Origin: Burkholderia sp. BCC0506
Lineage (GTDB): Bacteria; Pseudomonadota; Gammaproteobacteria; Burkholderiales; Burkholderiaceae
DNA: 64,000 nucleotides
Assembly (NCBI RefSeq): GCF_902833145.1
Contig: NZ_CADFEN010000018.1
Span: 1-64,000 of the forward strand
Direction: 5' to 3'
Of the stretch, positions 56,271 through 64,000 are shown in pieces (within the stretch, counting starts at the first letter, position 1; every line of letters starts with the position of its first letter). The notes beneath the pieces were generated by a model. The model searched no databases and had not been told where the DNA came from. It saw nothing but the letters and a program-made list of their open reading frames with translations. A program made the translations under genes and the position numbers.

Positions 56271-57767
56271 ATGAAATCGTCCCCGTTGTCCGTGCGCGCC
56301 GGGTCGTGCCGCGCCGCCGTCGCCGCCGCGGTCGCCGCCCTGGCGCTGGCGGGCTGCGCGAATTACATCGGCATCAAGAGCGACAAGCAGATCGCCCCCG
56401 CGTCGCAGTTCGAATCCGCCCAGAGCCTGCCGGCCCAGGGCGGCCAGTGGCCGGCACTCGACTGGGCGAGCCAGTTCGGCGATCCGCAACTGCCGAAACT
56501 GATCGACGAAGCGCTGCAAGGCAACCCGTCGATCGCGCAGGCGCAGGCGCGTATCGCGAAGGCCTCGTCGTACATCGAATCGTCGCGCTCGAACCTGATG
56601 CCGAAGGCCGAAGCCAGCTATTCGTGGACGCGCGAACTGTATTCGGCGAACGGGCTGTTCCCGCCCCCGTACGGCGGCCAGTGGTACAGCGAGAACAACG
56701 CGCTCGCGAGCGCGTCGTGGGAACTCGACCTGTGGGGCAAGAACCGCGAACGCCTGCATACGGCCGTATCGCAGGAAAAAGCCGCCGAAGCCGACATGCA
56801 ACAGGCCCGCATCACGCTCGCGTCGTCGGTCGCGCGCACCTACAACTCGCTCGCGCAGCTCTATGCGCTGCGCGACATCGCGCAACGCGAGATCGCCAAC
56901 CGCGAGACGGTCGGCAAGATCACCGACGGTCGCGTATCGGCCGGCCTCGACACCAACGTCGAACGCCAGACGGCCCGCGGCAACATCGCGACGACGCAGG
57001 CTTCGCTGTCGGACCTCGACGGCCAGATCACGACGGTGCGCTACCAGCTCGCCGCGCTGCTCGGCAAGGGTCCGGATCGCGGGCTGCAGATCGCGGCGCC
57101 CGTGATGAACCCCGGCGGCAACGTCACGCTGCCCGGCAACCTGCCGGCCGATCTCGTCTCGCGCCGCCCCGACATCGTCGCCGCGCGCTGGCAGGTCGAA
57201 GCCGCGATGCACGACGTGAAGGAAGCGAAGGCCGAGTTCTACCCCGACGTGAACCTCGCGGCCGGTTTCGGCTTCGATGCGTTCGGCTGGGGCAAATTCC
57301 TGAACTTCGCGAGCCGCCAGGCGCAGTTCGGCCCGGCGATCCACCTGCCGATCTTCGACGCCGGCGCGCTGCGCGCGCAACTCAAGGGCCGCTACGCCGA
57401 CTTCGACCTGTCGGTCGCGAACTACAACCAGACGCTGATCAGCGCGCTGAACGACGTCGCCACGCAGGTCGCGTCGATCCGCGCGATCGATCGCCAGATG
57501 GGCGACGCCCAACGTGCGCTCGACGCGTCGACGCGCGCGTACGATCTCGCGGTCATCCGCTACAAGGCCGGCCTGTCGCCGCAACTGCAGGTGCTGACGG
57601 CGGACAGCAACCGCCTCGCAGCGGAACAGACGGTGACCAACCTGAAGATGCGCCGGCGCGACATGCAGCTCGCCCTGATCAAGGCGCTCGGCGGCGGGTT
57701 CGACGCGACCGGCACGCCGCTCGCCGCACCCGATGCGGCCACGCCGACCCGACAAGCCGCCAACTGA
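56271..57767 (+). CDS. Outer-membrane efflux factor (NodT/OprM family lipoprotein)
   Basis: A 498-residue TolC-like outer-membrane lipoprotein forming the exit duct of a tripartite pump. Signal and lipobox ALAGC (C about 30), then two OEP repeats with coiled-coil hairpins. NodT-family motifs are ELDLWGKNRERLHTA, then VSAGLDTNVERQTARGNIA, then LPADLVSRRPDIVAARWQVE, then FPDVNLAAGFG-like PDVNLAAGFGFDAFGWG. ATG 56271 opens the lipoprotein signal; a GTG at 56235 is an alternative. It sits between marR and emrA. Confidence 0.92.
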   Translation: MKSSPLSVRAGSCRAAVAAAVAALALAGCANYIGIKSDKQIAPASQFESAQSLPAQGGQWPALDWASQFGDPQLPKLIDEALQGNPSIAQAQARIAKASSYIESSRSNLMPKAEASYSWTRELYSANGLFPPPYGGQWYSENNALASASWELDLWGKNRERLHTAVSQEKAAEADMQQARITLASSVARTYNSLAQLYALRDIAQREIANRETVGKITDGRVSAGLDTNVERQTARGNIATTQASLSDLDGQITTVRYQLAALLGKGPDRGLQIAAPVMNPGGNVTLPGNLPADLVSRRPDIVAARWQVEAAMHDVKEAKAEFYPDVNLAAGFGFDAFGWGKFLNFASRQAQFGPAIHLPIFDAGALRAQLKGRYADFDLSVANYNQTLISALNDVATQVASIRAIDRQMGDAQRALDASTRAYDLAVIRYKAGLSPQLQVLTADSNRLAAEQTVTNLKMRRRDMQLALIKALGGGFDATGTPLAAPDAATPTRQAAN

Positions 57768-57819
57768 GCCGGCGCCACCACTACGCAGACACTCGAAATA
57801 ACGGACGGAGAAAATCGCC

Positions 57820-59034
57820 ATGAGCGACCAACAAAACGCCGCCAGCGCGCAGCCGCAGAACAACGGCAAGCGCAAACGAATGATGACGTTGCTCGTCGCG
57901 GTCATCGTGATCGCGGCCATCGCATACGGCCTGTACTACTTCCTCGTCGCCCGCTTCCATGAAGACACCGACGATGCCTACGTGAACGGCAACGTCGTAC
58001 AGATCACGCCGCAAGTCACCGGCACCGTGATCGCCGTGAAGGCCGACGATACGCAAACCGTCAAGGCCGGCGATCCGCTCGTCGTGCTCGATCCGGCCGA
58101 TTCGCAGGTCGCGCTGCAGCAGGCGGAAGCCAACCTCGCGCAGACGGTGCGCCAGGTGCGCGGCCTGTTCGTCAACGACGACCAGTACCGCGCGCAAGTC
58201 GCGCTGCGTCAGTCCGACCTGTCGAAGGCCCAGGACGACCTGCGTCGCCGCCTGGCCGTCGCGCAGACGGGCACCGTCTCGCAGGAAGAAATCTCGCATG
58301 CCCGCGACGCGGTGAAGGCCGCCCAGGCATCGCTCGACGCCGCGCAGCAGCAACTCGCATCGAATCGCGCATTGACCGCGAACACGACGATCGCATCGCA
58401 CCCGAACGTGATGGCCGCCGCCGCGAAGGTGCGCGATGCGTACCTCGCGAACGCACGTAACGTGCTGCCGGCGCCGGTTACCGGCTACGTCGCGAAGCGC
58501 TCGGTGCAGGTGGGCCAACGCGTGTCGCCCGGCAACCCGCTGATGTCGGTGGTGCCGCTCAATGCCGTGTGGGTCGATGCGAACTTCAAGGAAGTCCAGC
58601 TGAAGCACATGCGCATCGGCCAGCCGGTCGAGATGACGGCCGACATCTACGGTTCGTCGGTCACGTACCACGGCAAGGTCGTCGGTTTCTCCGCCGGCAC
58701 GGGCTCGGCGTTCTCGCTGCTGCCGGCGCAGAACGCGACCGGCAACTGGATCAAGGTCGTGCAGCGCCTGCCGGTGCGAATCGAGCTCGACCCGAAGGAA
58801 CTCGACAAGCATCCGCTGCGTATCGGCCTGTCGATGCAGGTCGACGTGGACATCAAGGACGAACGCGGCGACCAGCTCGTCAATGCGCCGAACACCATCT
58901 ACGAGACCAACGTGTTCGCGAAATACGGCGACGAAGCCGACGCCGAAATCGCACGCATCATCGCCGAGAACGCGGGCAGCAACGCGCCGGCGCCGGTCGC
59001 GGCCAAGCAGAACAGCGCCGCGAAAATGATGTAA
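57820..59034 (+). CDS. emrA: EmrA-like membrane fusion protein
   Basis: A 404-residue periplasmic adaptor of the HlyD family. The N-terminal membrane anchor is at about 25-45 (LVAVIVIAAIAYGLYYFLV), followed by the barrel-sandwich part EDTDDAYVNGNVVQITPQVT and GTVIAVKADDTQTVKAGDPL. A coiled coil spans about 85-200, and the second lipoyl half contains APVTGYVAKRSVQVGQRVSPG. It links EmrB in the inner membrane to the outer-membrane factor encoded 52 bases upstream. Confidence 0.94.
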   Translation: MSDQQNAASAQPQNNGKRKRMMTLLVAVIVIAAIAYGLYYFLVARFHEDTDDAYVNGNVVQITPQVTGTVIAVKADDTQTVKAGDPLVVLDPADSQVALQQAEANLAQTVRQVRGLFVNDDQYRAQVALRQSDLSKAQDDLRRRLAVAQTGTVSQEEISHARDAVKAAQASLDAAQQQLASNRALTANTTIASHPNVMAAAAKVRDAYLANARNVLPAPVTGYVAKRSVQVGQRVSPGNPLMSVVPLNAVWVDANFKEVQLKHMRIGQPVEMTADIYGSSVTYHGKVVGFSAGTGSAFSLLPAQNATGNWIKVVQRLPVRIELDPKELDKHPLRIGLSMQVDVDIKDERGDQLVNAPNTIYETNVFAKYGDEADAEIARIIAENAGSNAPAPVAAKQNSAAKMM

Positions 59035-59062
59035 CCGTTCCGACTCCGGAAAGACAACCGAC

Positions 59063-60622
59063 ATGGCACAGGCTCCTGTCTCCCACCCGCCCTTGCAGGG
59101 CGGGCAACTCATACTCGGGACGATCGCGGTATCGCTCGCGGTGTTCATGAACGTGCTCGACACGTCCATCGCGAACGTCGCGATCCCGACCATCTCGGGC
59201 GACCTCGGCGTGTCGTCCGACCAGGGCACGTGGGTCATCACGTCGTTCGCGGTCGCGAACGCCATCTCGGTGCCGCTGACCGGCTGGCTGACCGACCGTT
59301 TCGGGCAAGTCCGCCTGTTCCTGTCGTCGATCATCCTGTTCGTCATCTCGTCGTGGATGTGCGGGCTGTCGCCGAACCTGCCGTTCCTGCTCGCCTCGCG
59401 CGTGCTGCAGGGCGCGGTCGCCGGACCGATGATTCCGCTGTCGCAAGCGCTCCTGCTGTCGAGCTATCCGCGCGCGAAGGCACCGATGGCGCTCGCGCTA
59501 TGGGCGATGACGACGCTGATCGCGCCCGTCGCGGGCCCGATTCTCGGCGGCTGGATCTCGGACAACTATTCGTGGCCGTGGATCTTCTACGTCAACATCC
59601 CGGTCGGCATCGCCGCCGCCGCCGCGACGTGGGTGATCTATCGCAATCGGGAGTCGGCCGTACGCCGCGCGCCGATCGACGGCGTGGGTCTCGCGCTGCT
59701 GGTCGTCTGGGTCGGCTCGCTGCAGATCATGCTCGACAAGGGCAAGGATCTCGACTGGTTCGCGTCGACGACCATCGTCGTGCTCGCGCTGACCGCCATC
59801 ATCGCGTTCGCGTTCTTCGTGATCTGGGAGCTGACCGCCGAGCACCCGGTCGTCGACCTGTCGCTGTTCCGCATACGGAACTTCACCGGCGGCACGGTCG
59901 CGCTGTCGATCGGGTACGGCCTGTACTTCGGCAATCTCGTGCTGTTGCCGCTGTGGCTGCAGACGCAAATCGGCTACACCGCGACCGACGCCGGCCTCGT
60001 GATGGCGCCGGTCGGGTTGTTCGCCATCCTGTTGTCGCCACTCACCGGGAAGTATCTGCCGCGCACCGATCCGCGCTTCATCTCGACGGCGTCGTTCCTG
60101 ACGTTTGCGCTGTGCTTCTGGATGCGTTCGCGCTACACGACGGGCGTCGACGAATGGTCGCTGACGCTGCCGACGCTCGTACAGGGTATCGCGATGGCCG
60201 GCTTCTTCATCCCGCTGGTGTCGATCACGTTGTCCGGCCTGCCCGGCCACCGCATTCCCGCGGCGTCCGGCCTGTCGAACTTCGTGCGGATCATGTGCGG
60301 CGGTATCGGCACGTCGATCTTCCAGACCGCGTGGGACCACCGCAACAATTTCCATCACGCGCAACTGGTCGAGCAGGCGAACCCGTACAACCCGACGTTC
60401 AACCAGGCCGTCACGCAGATGGGCAACCTCGGGCTGTCGCAGAACCAGGCGCACGGGCTCATCAACAACATGGCCACGCAACAGGCCGCGCAGCTCGGCG
60501 TGAACGATCTTTTCTATATCTCGGCAGTCATCTTCGTGCTGCTGATCGGACTGATCTGGATCACCAAGCCCGAACGCGCGGGCGGCGGCGATGCCGGTGC
60601 GGCGGCGTCGGCAGCGCACTGA
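59063..60622 (+). CDS. emrB: EmrB-like MFS multidrug transporter (DHA2 family)
   Basis: A 519-residue drug:H+ antiporter with 14 predicted membrane segments. DHA2 motifs are LDTSIANVAIPTISGDLGVS (motif D1), WLTDRFGQVRLF (motif A), and SRVLQGAVAGPMIPLSQALL, with APVAGPILGGWISDNYSWPWIF (motif C). It is the last gene of the MarR-OMF-EmrA-EmrB operon. Related pumps expel hydrophobic uncouplers and antibiotics; the actual substrates are not readable from sequence. Confidence 0.95.
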   Translation: MAQAPVSHPPLQGGQLILGTIAVSLAVFMNVLDTSIANVAIPTISGDLGVSSDQGTWVITSFAVANAISVPLTGWLTDRFGQVRLFLSSIILFVISSWMCGLSPNLPFLLASRVLQGAVAGPMIPLSQALLLSSYPRAKAPMALALWAMTTLIAPVAGPILGGWISDNYSWPWIFYVNIPVGIAAAAATWVIYRNRESAVRRAPIDGVGLALLVVWVGSLQIMLDKGKDLDWFASTTIVVLALTAIIAFAFFVIWELTAEHPVVDLSLFRIRNFTGGTVALSIGYGLYFGNLVLLPLWLQTQIGYTATDAGLVMAPVGLFAILLSPLTGKYLPRTDPRFISTASFLTFALCFWMRSRYTTGVDEWSLTLPTLVQGIAMAGFFIPLVSITLSGLPGHRIPAASGLSNFVRIMCGGIGTSIFQTAWDHRNNFHHAQLVEQANPYNPTFNQAVTQMGNLGLSQNQAHGLINNMATQQAAQLGVNDLFYISAVIFVLLIGLIWITKPERAGGGDAGAAASAAH

Positions 60623-60661
60623 GCGCTACCTGGCACTGCATCACTGCACGTCATGCCAAAC

Positions 60662-60692
60662 AAAAAGCCCGGTCGAAACGACCGGGCTTTTT
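60662..60692. terminator. Bidirectional terminator between emrB and truB
   Basis: AAAAAGCCCGGTCG (60662-60675), AAA, CGACCGGGCTTTTT (60679-60692): a perfect stem with A and T tracts on both sides, suited to both convergent operons. Confidence 0.93.
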
Positions 60693-60727
60693 GCATTCTG
60701 CTACGTTCACTTGCGTGCGCTGCTGCG

Positions 60728-61660
60728 TCATGGAGCCGTCACGACAAGCCGTTCCGGGGCAAGCACGCCATTCGCCTTGCGCGCCACGCCGAGCAGCCGC
60801 GTTGCGTCGTACACGCGCACGCGCTCGCCATCGGCCGCGTCGATCGGCTCGAGCGCCGACAGCGGCAGGCGCTGGCCGTGCAGAAACCGCTTCGCGGACG
60901 CGTCGTCGAGCCGAATGGCGGGAAACGTCGACAGCAACGCATCGACCGGCTGAAGCCACGCGTCGCGCGCCGCTTCGGCAGCGTCCGACAGCGCATCGAG
61001 CGTCACCGCATGCTCGAGCGTCAGCGCACCGACGCCCGTGCGACGCAGCATCGTCAGATGCGCACCGCAGCCGAGCGCCTCGCCGATATCTTCCGCGAGC
61101 GTACGCACGTAGGTTCCCTTGCTGCAAGTCACGCGAAACGTCACGTCGGGCAGCTCGCAGGCAAGCAGTTCGAGCGCATGGATCGTCACGTTGCGACCTT
61201 CCCGTTCGACGGTCTGGCCGGCCCGCGCGTATTCATACAACGGCTTGCCGTCGCGCTTGAGCGCCGAATACATCGGCGGCACCTGCACGATGTCGCCGGT
61301 GAAGCGCACGAGTGCGGCTTCCACCGCCGCGCGATCGCATTCGACGGGCCGCGTGTCGATCACGTCGCCTTCCGCGTCGCCGGTGGCCGTGCGCTGGCCC
61401 AGACGCATCGTCGCTTCGTAGGTCTTGTCGGCGTCGAGCAAGTCCTGCGAAAACTTGGTCGCCTCGCCGAAACACAGCGGCAGCAGGCCCGAAGCCAGCG
61501 GATCCAGCGTGCCGGTGTGGCCGGCTTTCTTCGCGAGAAGCAGGCGCTTTGCGCGAATCAGCGCATCGTTGCTCGACAGGCCGACCGGCTTGTCGAGCAG
61601 AAGAACGCCGTCCAGCACGCGCCGGGGCACGCGCGGACGTTGGGGTGCTGCATTCGTCAT
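60728..61660 (-). CDS. truB: tRNA pseudouridine-55 synthase TruB
   Basis: A 310-residue enzyme that converts U55 of tRNA T-loops to pseudouridine. The N-terminal KPVGLSSNDALIRAKR and the catalytic loop GHTGTLDPLASGLLPLCFGE with D53 are clear. A thumb-loop region follows (VQVPPMYSALKRDGKPLYEY), then RVTCSKGTYVRTLAEDIGEALG and a C-terminal PUA-like domain. It lies 13 bases after rbfA, in the standard nusA-infB-rbfA-truB operon order. Confidence 0.96.
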   Translation of the reverse strand: MTNAAPQRPRVPRRVLDGVLLLDKPVGLSSNDALIRAKRLLLAKKAGHTGTLDPLASGLLPLCFGEATKFSQDLLDADKTYEATMRLGQRTATGDAEGDVIDTRPVECDRAAVEAALVRFTGDIVQVPPMYSALKRDGKPLYEYARAGQTVEREGRNVTIHALELLACELPDVTFRVTCSKGTYVRTLAEDIGEALGCGAHLTMLRRTGVGALTLEHAVTLDALSDAAEAARDAWLQPVDALLSTFPAIRLDDASAKRFLHGQRLPLSALEPIDAADGERVRVYDATRLLGVARKANGVLAPERLVVTAP

Positions 61661-61673
61661 AGGCCGGTCGAGC

Positions 61674-62072
61674 TCAGTCGTCCTTGGCAGGCGCGTCGGC
61701 CTCGTCGTCGTCCTTCGCGCGCGTCGAATTCGCTTCCTTGATCAGGCGCGACATTTCCACGGCCTTCTCGATCGTCTGGTCGTAGTGGAAATGCAGCGTC
61801 GGCACCGTATGAATGTGCAGGCGCTTGAACAGCAGGTTGTGCAGGTGACCCGACGCATGGTTCAGCGCCTCCTGCGTCTTGTCCGGATCGCCGGTGAGCG
61901 CCGTGAAGTAGACCTTCGCGTGCGCATAGTCCGGCGTGAGTTCCACGCTCTGGATGGTCACGATGCCGATGCGCGGATCCTTGACCTCGCGCATGATGAG
62001 CTCGGACAGATCGCGCTGAATCTGGTCGGCGATCTGAACGTTGCGATTGGGGGAAGTACGTTTCCTGGACAT
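61674..62072 (-). CDS. rbfA: 30S ribosome-binding factor RbfA
   Basis: A 132-residue KH-fold factor that helps mature the 16S rRNA 5' end and is important in the cold. Family motifs are [28 protein letters not shown], then [16 protein letters not shown], then [28 protein letters not shown]. The C-terminal 15 residues are acidic and Asp-rich. It sits between infB (113 bases upstream) and truB. Confidence 0.95.
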   Translation of the reverse strand: MSRKRTSPNRNVQIADQIQRDLSELIMREVKDPRIGIVTIQSVELTPDYAHAKVYFTALTGDPDKTQEALNHASGHLHNLLFKRLHIHTVPTLHFHYDQTIEKAVEMSRLIKEANSTRAKDDDEADAPAKDD

Positions 62073-62185
62073 GATCGATCCGTGATCCGTTTATCAGGAT
62101 GAAGCGGCAGCCATTTCGGCACGCCACCATGAAAATGGGCGGGACAGGCCCAAGCCTGCCCCGCCCATGAGCCGATACGCGACGA

Positions 62186-64000
62186 TTACAGCGTACGCGC
62201 GACTTCGGTCACTTCGAAGACTTCGAACTGGTCGCCTTCGATGATGTCGTTGAAGTTCTTCACCGACATACCGCACTCGAAGCCCTGCTTCACTTCCTTC
62301 ACGTCGTCCTTGAAGCGCTTCAGCGATTCGAGTTCGCCCGTGAAGATCACGACGTTGTTGCGCAGCACGCGCACCGACGACGAGCGCTTGACGATACCGT
62401 CCGTGACCATACAGCCTGCGACCGTGCCGACCTTCGGTACCTTGAAGACCTGGCGCACCTCGACCATGCCGGTCACGACTTCGCGCTTCTCCGGCGCCAG
62501 CATGCCCGACATCGCCGCCTTCACCTCATCCACTGCGTCGTAGATGATGTTGTAGTAGCGGATATCGATGCCGTTCGCCTCGGCCAGCTTGCGTGCCTGT
62601 GCATCCGCACGCGTGTTGAAGCCGATGATGACCGCCTTCGATGCCGTCGCGAGGTTGACGTCGTTTTCGCTGATGCCACCGACCGCGCTGTGCACGATCT
62701 GCACGCGCACTTCGTCGGTCGACAGCTTGAGCAGCGACTGCACGAGCGCTTCCTGCGAACCCTGCACGTCTGCCTTGATGATGAGCGGCAGGTTCTGCAC
62801 TTCGCCTTCGCCCATCTGCTCGAGCATGCTTTCCAGCTTCGCGGCCTGCTGCTTCGCCAGCTTCACGTCGCGGAACTTGCCCTGACGGAACAGCGCAATT
62901 TCACGCGCCTTGCGCTCGTCCGGCAGCACGATCACTTCCTCGCCCGCACCCGGCACTTCCGACAGACCCTGGATTTCGACCGGGATCGACGGGCCGGCTT
63001 CCTTCGTCGGCTTGCCGTTCTCGTCGAGCATCGCACGGACGCGGCCGTAGGCCGTCCCTGCCAGCACGATGTCACCGCGGTTCAGCGTACCGGACTGCAC
63101 GAGGATCGTCGCGACCGGGCCTTTACCCTTGTCGAGCTTCGCTTCGATCACGATGCCCTTGGCCGGCGCTTCGACCGGTGCCTTCAGTTCCAGCACTTCG
63201 GCCTGCAGCAGCACGTTCTCGAGCAGATCGTCGATGCCCGCGCCCGTCTTGGCCGACACCGGCACGAACGGCGAATCGCCACCGTACTCTTCCGGCACGA
63301 CGCCTTCCGCGACCAGCTCCTGCTTGACGCGATCCGGGTTCGCTTCCGGCTTGTCGATCTTGTTGATCGCAACGACGATCGGCACGCCACCCGCCTTCGC
63401 GTGGGCGATGGCTTCCTTCGTCTGCGGCATCACGCCGTCGTCGGCCGCCACCACCAGCACCACGATGTCGGTCGCCTTCGCGCCGCGTGCACGCATCGCC
63501 GTGAACGCTTCGTGACCCGGCGTATCGAGGAACGTGATGACGCCGCGCGGCGTGTCGACGTGATAAGCGCCGATGTGCTGCGTGATGCCGCCCGCTTCGC
63601 CCGCGGCAACCTTTGCGCGACGGATGTGGTCGAGCAGCGAGGTCTTGCCGTGGTCGACGTGACCCATCACCGTGACGACCGGCGGACGCGGCAGTTGCTC
63701 CGCATCGGTACCGGTTTCGCCTTCGACGAGCAGCGCTTCCGGATCGTCCAGCTTCGCGGCAACCGCGCGGTGGCCCAGTTCCTCGACGATGATCATCGCC
63801 GTTTCCTGGTCCAGCACCTGGTTGATCGTGACCATCTGGCCCATCTTCATCATCACCTTGATGACTTCGGAGGCCTTGATCGACATCTTGTGCGCGAGAT
63901 CGGCAACCGACACGGTTTCCGGCACGTGCACTTCACGAACGATCGGTTCGGTCGGCGCCTGGAACGACGATGCGTTGTCCTGGTGACGGCCGCGCCCCTT
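62186..64000 (-). CDS. infB: Translation initiation factor IF-2 (3' part, cut by window)
   Basis: The C-terminal 604 residues of IF-2; the 5' end lies beyond 64000. Visible parts are the KGRGRHQ linker, the IF2_N-like region ([20 protein letters not shown]), G1 [15 protein letters not shown]3 [16 protein letters not shown]4 [13 protein letters not shown], domain II and III, and the fMet-tRNA-binding C-terminal domain ([20 protein letters not shown], ending [11 protein letters not shown]). It places initiator tRNA on the 30S subunit. It is the head of the rbfA-truB part of the operon. Confidence 0.97.
   Translation of the reverse strand, partial: KGRGRHQDNASSFQAPTEPIVREVHVPETVSVADLAHKMSIKASEVIKVMMKMGQMVTINQVLDQETAMIIVEELGHRAVAAKLDDPEALLVEGETGTDAEQLPRPPVVTVMGHVDHGKTSLLDHIRRAKVAAGEAGGITQHIGAYHVDTPRGVITFLDTPGHEAFTAMRARGAKATDIVVLVVAADDGVMPQTKEAIAHAKAGGVPIVVAINKIDKPEANPDRVKQELVAEGVVPEEYGGDSPFVPVSAKTGAGIDDLLENVLLQAEVLELKAPVEAPAKGIVIEAKLDKGKGPVATILVQSGTLNRGDIVLAGTAYGRVRAMLDENGKPTKEAGPSIPVEIQGLSEVPGAGEEVIVLPDERKAREIALFRQGKFRDVKLAKQQAAKLESMLEQMGEGEVQNLPLIIKADVQGSQEALVQSLLKLSTDEVRVQIVHSAVGGISENDVNLATASKAVIIGFNTRADAQARKLAEANGIDIRYYNIIYDAVDEVKAAMSGMLAPEKREVVTGMVEVRQVFKVPKVGTVAGCMVTDGIVKRSSSVRVLRNNVVIFTGELESLKRFKDDVKEVKQGFECGMSVKNFNDIIEGDQFEVFEVTEVARTL

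Overview
The window is high-GC, densely coded proteobacterial chromosome. Its gene content and order fit the genus Burkholderia, probably the B. cepacia complex: a second, long-tailed Hfq (Hfq2 type), a complete Tad/Flp pilus locus, the sucA-sucB-lpdA operon followed by zapE, and the infB-rbfA-truB block. The species is an inference from content; no marker gene for species level is present.

Left end (1-6.6 kb): an ISL3-family insertion sequence abuts the rpiA terminator. It is followed by rpiA, an AmiD-like lipoprotein amidase, rlmB and rnr, all on the minus strand. From 6.7 to 8.8 kb lies an array of three identical tRNA-Leu(CAG) genes, each with its own promoter and terminator. The array ends in a tRNA-like, hairpin-filled relic, and a sulfonate-type solute-binding protein gene sits between copies 1 and 2.

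Accessory metabolism (8.8-24.1 kb): an Ohr-like peroxidase; a sugar operon (ROK regulator, ABC ATPase, permease, binding protein, PfkB kinase) preceded by a perfect 27-bp palindrome; a SulP transporter with a ParB-like protein; a GNAT acetyltransferase; an SHS-type MFS carrier; a PsrA-like TetR regulator with fadD; and a DUF1571 protein.

Surface and regulation block (24.1-45.6 kb): a small Asp/His-rich secreted protein, hfq2 and a DUF2968 protein. The Tad locus is read leftward from flp: tadV, tadE, rcpC, rcpA, tadZ, tadA, tadB, tadC, tadD, a DUF3613 gene, tadG and a sigma-54 activator. Divergent from flp, behind a consensus -24/-12 promoter, are two paralogous repeat lipoproteins (one with 17 Gly-Thr-Ser triplets), a TpsB/FhaC-like outer-membrane transporter with no recognisable TpsA, and a DUF2147 protein. 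The lipoprotein and transporter group is the best candidate for an undescribed system: a sigma-54-switched surface-protein module linked to the pilus locus.

Right end (45.6-64 kb): a truncated IS5-type transposase, zapE, lpdA, sucB, sucA and typA on the minus strand; a MarR-OMF-EmrA-EmrB multidrug efflux operon on the plus strand; and truB, rbfA and the 3' part of infB, which runs off the window.
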